DNA of 8,255 bases from a bacterium (GTDB taxonomy: Bacteria > T1Sed10-126), in the NCBI GenBank assembly GCA_003557545.1, contig PWOD01000110.1, positions 1-8,255 of the forward strand, written 5' to 3'. Shown here in pieces: positions 5,823 through 8,255 of the stretch (within the stretch, counting starts at the first letter, position 1; each line of letters starts with the position of its first letter). Both the position numbers and the translations under genes were made by a program. The notes below the pieces were generated by a model, which saw only the letters and a list, made by a program, of their open reading frames with translations, searched no databases and was not told the origin of the DNA.

Positions 5823-7115
5823 ATGAACAAACAACCATTCACTATTTTCGCTGTTACTGCTATTTTCCTGCTACTGTTGCTCAGTCTGGTAGCAAATCCC
5901 CGGCCGGGGAAAGCAGATGGCAATGAGGTTACCCTCTATTTTTTCTGGGGGGAAGGTTGCCCTTTCTGCGAAGAACAAAAACCGTATCTTGCCGATTTTT
6001 CTGAACGCTATCCAAATCTCAAAATCAAAAAGTTCGAAGTCTATCACAACCGGCAAAACCGGGAATTTTTCGACACTATGTTAGACGAACATGGTATAGA
6101 GTTTAACGGTGTTCCACAGACCTTTATCGGAGCCGGGCACTGGACCGGATTCCGACCACCGATGGCTCATGAGATGGAAACTACCATCCGTTTCTGTCAG
6201 CGAGTAGGCTGTCCGGATCCTGCTGCAGGAGTCGAACCGAACCGGTCCCCACCGGACCGGAACCAGGCCCGACGACCTGAGCCGATCGATATTCCCCTGT
6301 TAGGAACAGTTGAGATTGCCGACCAACCACTGTGGTTAAGCACAATACTGATCGCCTTTGTCGATGGATTTAATCCCTGCTCCATCTGGGTCTTAACCCT
6401 GCTGCTGGCACTGGTAATCCAAACCAGGTCACGCAGTCGAATAATTCTCGTAGGGGTCACCTTTTTAATCATCACAGCCTCCACTTATGGAGCTTTCATC
6501 GCCGGCCTTTATACGGTTTTTGATTTTATCGACAGACTCTTTTTAATCCAACTTATCGTAGCCATCCTCGCACTACTGTTTGGACTGGTTAATATTAAAG
6601 ATTTCTTTGCTTTCAAAAAAGGATTCAGCTTCTCAATCCCGGAGCGTTTCCAACCGAAAATCTACCGGGGATTACGAGAACTGGCCAATCCCAAAAAATC
6701 TCTGCCGGCACTATTAATAACCACAGCTATAATGGCCCTGGGTATAACCCTTGTTGAACTCCCCTGTACGGCCGGGTTTCCGGTTGTATGGAACACACTG
6801 ATTCTTCTCCAGGATATCCATTTCGGAGGTTTTTTCAGCCTCTTATTACTTTATGTCACTGTTTATTTACTGATCGAGCTGATCATCTTCCTCTCAGCTG
6901 TTTTCACCCTGGATGCCACCCAGTTACAACAAAAACATGGTGAAGTTTTAAAGCTTTTTGGCGGTATCATCATGGTCGCGCTCGCTGCTGTTATCTTTTA
7001 CGACCCTACCTTGATGAACAACATCAACTTTACTCTCCAACTATTTGGAGTCACAACCGCAGTTACTATTATCATCGTAATTATACGTAAATTCTATTTC
7101 CAACGCCAGAGTTAG
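5823..7115 (+). CDS. Exported CxxC thioredoxin-fold domain fused to a DsbD/CcdA-like membrane domain (430 aa)
   Basis: A predicted thiol-disulfide membrane protein. Residues 1-31 form a signal peptide or anchor (hydrophobic 8-24). Residues about 35-130 form a thioredoxin/glutaredoxin-like domain outside the membrane, with the redox motif CPFC (C46, C49) after a YFFWGEG strand and the cis-proline in GVPQT (P98). Two further cysteines, C125 and C130, close the domain. A Pro/Arg-rich linker (136-160) leads to about seven membrane segments: near 171-200, 207-230, 238-258, 294-325, 336-362, 377-393 and 405-422. Two of these carry one cysteine each, in FNPCSIWV (C186) and VELPCTAGFP (C315), placed like the electron-carrying pair of the DsbD/CcdA transmembrane domain. 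I infer that it passes reducing equivalents from cytosolic thioredoxin across the membrane to its own outer CPFC domain. The exact family and partner are not known. It is probably cotranscribed with cysQ, 40 nt downstream. Confidence 0.8.
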   Translation: MNKQPFTIFAVTAIFLLLLLSLVANPRPGKADGNEVTLYFFWGEGCPFCEEQKPYLADFSERYPNLKIKKFEVYHNRQNREFFDTMLDEHGIEFNGVPQTFIGAGHWTGFRPPMAHEMETTIRFCQRVGCPDPAAGVEPNRSPPDRNQARRPEPIDIPLLGTVEIADQPLWLSTILIAFVDGFNPCSIWVLTLLLALVIQTRSRSRIILVGVTFLIITASTYGAFIAGLYTVFDFIDRLFLIQLIVAILALLFGLVNIKDFFAFKKGFSFSIPERFQPKIYRGLRELANPKKSLPALLITTAIMALGITLVELPCTAGFPVVWNTLILLQDIHFGGFFSLLLLYVTVYLLIELIIFLSAVFTLDATQLQQKHGEVLKLFGGIIMVALAAVIFYDPTLMNNINFTLQLFGVTTAVTIIIVIIRKFYFQRQS

Positions 7116-7144
7116 GATACAATCTCCACTATCATTTTTAAATC

Positions 7145-7149
7145 AGGAG
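7145..7149 (+). promoter_or_regulatory. Ribosome binding site of cysQ
   Basis: AGGAG lies 6 nt upstream of the ATG at 7156, in a 40-nt gap after the preceding gene that shows neither a terminator nor a promoter. This fixes the start and supports cotranscription. Confidence 0.7.
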
Positions 7150-7155
7150 TCATTA

Positions 7156-7989
7156 ATGGAACAACTTGAAACTATAATTAAACAGGTTAATCAACTGTTA
7201 GAAGAAGCCGGCCAACGTGTCTTAGAGATCTATCATCAAAATTTTACTGTTAAATATAAAAAAGATGAGATTAATTCTCCCCTCACAGAAGCAGATTGTG
7301 CCGCCCATAAAATCATCTGCAACGGGCTACAGAAAATCACCCCGACAATTCCCCTGATCTCTGAAGAATCAGAAATTAACAAAGATTTTAAGCAACGGCA
7401 GAATTTCGATCTGTTCTGGCTAATTGATCCACTTGACGGAACCAAAGAATTCATCAATAAAAATGGTGAATTTACAATCAATGCCGGTCTAATCAACAAC
7501 GGCCAGCCTGTCGCCGGAGTCGTCTTTGTCCCGGTCAAAAAACAGCTCTATTTTACTGCCGGCGACGGTGCCTACTTAAAAGCAAATGGTACAACCAAAA
7601 AACTTTCTGTTTCAACGATTGATAACCCCACCCGAGCGACTGCCGTCCACAGCCGCTCCCACTCGGGAAAATTGAGCCAGAGGTTGTTTGAAGAGCTCCA
7701 GGTTAAAAATTTCAAAAAACGGGGCAGCAGTTTAAAATTCTGCCACGTAGCAACCGGAGAGGCAGATTTCTACAGCCGGTTCGGCCCACTGTGGGAATGG
7801 GATACGGCTGCTGCCGATGCGATTTTAAGAAATGCCGGGGGAAAGGTTACAGAACCGGACGGAACTCCCCTGATTTATAACAAGCCATCGTTGAAAAACA
7901 GTGCTGGACTATTAGCCACCAACGGCTTACTACATCAACCAATCAGTCGGATGATGGAAAGATTAATAAAAAATTCCACTGATTCTTAA
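7156..7989 (+). CDS. cysQ: 3'(2'),5'-bisphosphate nucleotidase, CysQ type (277 aa)
   Basis: A cytosolic member of the lithium-sensitive, magnesium-dependent phosphatase superfamily (inositol monophosphatase fold). CysQ enzymes dephosphorylate 3'-phosphoadenosine 5'-phosphate to AMP, removing a by-product of sulfate activation and acyl-carrier-protein maturation. Signatures: SPLTEAD (41-47), the metal-binding ISEES (E70, E71), WLIDPLDGTKEFI (88-100, D91 and D94), GEFTINAGLI (104-113), and the C-terminal metal motif WEWDTAAADAIL (D216). TKEF after DPLDGT is typical of CysQ, whereas inositol monophosphatases usually have TxNF. Length is slightly above the 250-270 usual for the family. A clear AGGAG site precedes the ATG. 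The neighbour is a redox membrane protein; a shared link to sulfur chemistry is possible but not shown. Homologues of this enzyme (yeast Hal2) are salt-sensitive targets, which would matter in a halophile. Confidence 0.92.
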   Translation: MEQLETIIKQVNQLLEEAGQRVLEIYHQNFTVKYKKDEINSPLTEADCAAHKIICNGLQKITPTIPLISEESEINKDFKQRQNFDLFWLIDPLDGTKEFINKNGEFTINAGLINNGQPVAGVVFVPVKKQLYFTAGDGAYLKANGTTKKLSVSTIDNPTRATAVHSRSHSGKLSQRLFEELQVKNFKKRGSSLKFCHVATGEADFYSRFGPLWEWDTAAADAILRNAGGKVTEPDGTPLIYNKPSLKNSAGLLATNGLLHQPISRMMERLIKNSTDS

Positions 7990-8054
7990 AATTCCACCGG
8001 ATAATTTTACTGTCAACAGCTGCAATAAATTTACAATTAACAACTTTTTAATAC

Positions 8055-8108
8055 TTGACAGGGAGAATTTTTCAGAATACTGTTATTATCTCTGATTAAT
8101 GATATAAT
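8055..8108 (+). promoter_or_regulatory. Candidate promoter(s) upstream of an off-window gene
   Basis: A perfect -35 hexamer TTGACA lies at 8055-8060, with TACTGT (8078-8083) 17 nt downstream as a poor -10. A perfect TATAAT (8103-8108) stands further on with only weak -35 candidates before it. Which combination is used, if any, cannot be decided from sequence. Confidence 0.35.
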
Positions 8109-8140
8109 TTATCTTGTAGTTAGCTAATAAAGACTTATTT

Positions 8141-8150
8141 ACGTATACGT
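8141..8150. repeat. Perfect 10-bp palindrome ACGTATACGT
   Basis: ACGTATACGT is its own reverse complement and lies about 33 nt downstream of the TATAAT at 8103-8108. It could be an operator for a dimeric regulator. No partner is identifiable. Confidence 0.4.
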
Positions 8151-8155
8151 TTGTC

Positions 8156-8235
8156 CTGACAGACGGCATAACCTACCGCCCTCTCTCATTTTGTTATTTA
8201 AAAAGTAGTATGCTGACAGGCGGACCGAAAGTCAG
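8156..8235 (+). repeat. Near-direct repeat CTGACAGRCGG with complementary segments
   Basis: CTGACAGACGG (8156-8166) and CTGACAGGCGG (8213-8223) differ at one base. GTCAG (8231-8235) can pair with the CTGAC of either copy, and CCGCC (8176-8180) can pair with GGCGG (8219-8223). These pairings compete, as in a leader that switches structure. No known riboswitch class was recognised. Confidence 0.35.
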
Positions 8236-8255
8236 ATAACTAAACAACTTTAAAA

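Larger units (their letters stand above)
7990..8255. other. Noncoding region after cysQ (266 bp), possible leader of a downstream gene
   Basis: No ORF of useful length with a ribosome binding site is visible on either strand, and no tRNA or known riboswitch is recognised. Just after the cysQ stop, AAAATT/AATTTT (7988-7993 and 8003-8008) forms a weak AT-rich dyad without a T-run, so it is a poor terminator. Promoter-like sequence starts at 8055. A palindrome and a near-direct repeat follow. Orientation of the elements suggests that a plus-strand gene begins to the right of the window. Confidence 0.55.

Noticed and set aside
7988-8008. AAAATT/AATTTT dyad after cysQ as a rho-independent terminator
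   Set aside because: The stem is only A-T pairs and no T-run follows, so it does not meet the usual terminator pattern.
8156-8235. Known riboswitch or tRNA in the right-hand noncoding region
   Set aside because: No cloverleaf and no conserved core of a riboswitch class I know could be matched. Only generic pairing segments are visible.

Overview
The window looks like chromosomal DNA from an anaerobic or facultative Bacillota-type bacterium. GC content is moderate, in the mid-40s percent by eye. Shine-Dalgarno sites of the GGAGG type are clear, GTG and TTG starts are common, one gene is a DUF3006 small protein typical of Bacillota, and there are short-gap operons of phosphorolytic enzymes. 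A halophilic lineage such as Halanaerobiales would fit, but this is inference; no rRNA or other marker gene is present to settle it. No IS element, phage gene, CRISPR array, tRNA or rRNA was seen.

Left half, minus strand, read right to left from 5515 to the left edge. A GH94 beta-glycoside phosphorylase (3128-5515) overlaps a trimeric-type purine nucleoside phosphorylase (2313-3131) by 4 bp (TTGA). That gene overlaps a DnaQ-type exonuclease gene (556-2316) by 4 bp (GTGA). After a 49-nt gap comes a DUF3006 protein (270-506). Immediately after its stop codon the same frame stays open to the window edge (269-1) and encodes what looks like the C-terminal half of a secreted FlgD-Ig-like domain, with no proper start. 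The first three genes are almost certainly one transcript. Two of its products split their substrates with phosphate, yielding sugar-1-phosphates without spending ATP. The third degrades nucleic acid, so the PNP could salvage the purines released.

Right half, plus strand. After a 307-bp divergent control region (5516-5822) come a membrane protein joining an exported CxxC thioredoxin fold to a DsbD/CcdA-like transmembrane domain (5823-7115) and a CysQ-type 3'(2'),5'-bisphosphate nucleotidase (7156-7989), probably cotranscribed. The last 266 bp (7990-8255) are noncoding and carry promoter-like sequence, a perfect 10-bp palindrome and a near-direct repeat that could form alternative hairpins ahead of a gene outside the window.

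The most interesting item is the exonuclease at 556-2316. Its flanks read like RecJ (degenerate DHH domain at the front, RecJ-type linker and OB-fold at the back). The three motif-I aspartates of RecJ are gone, and a complete DEDDh exonuclease appears to be lodged inside the DHH domain. It looks like a RecJ scaffold whose catalytic centre has been replaced by a DnaQ nuclease.
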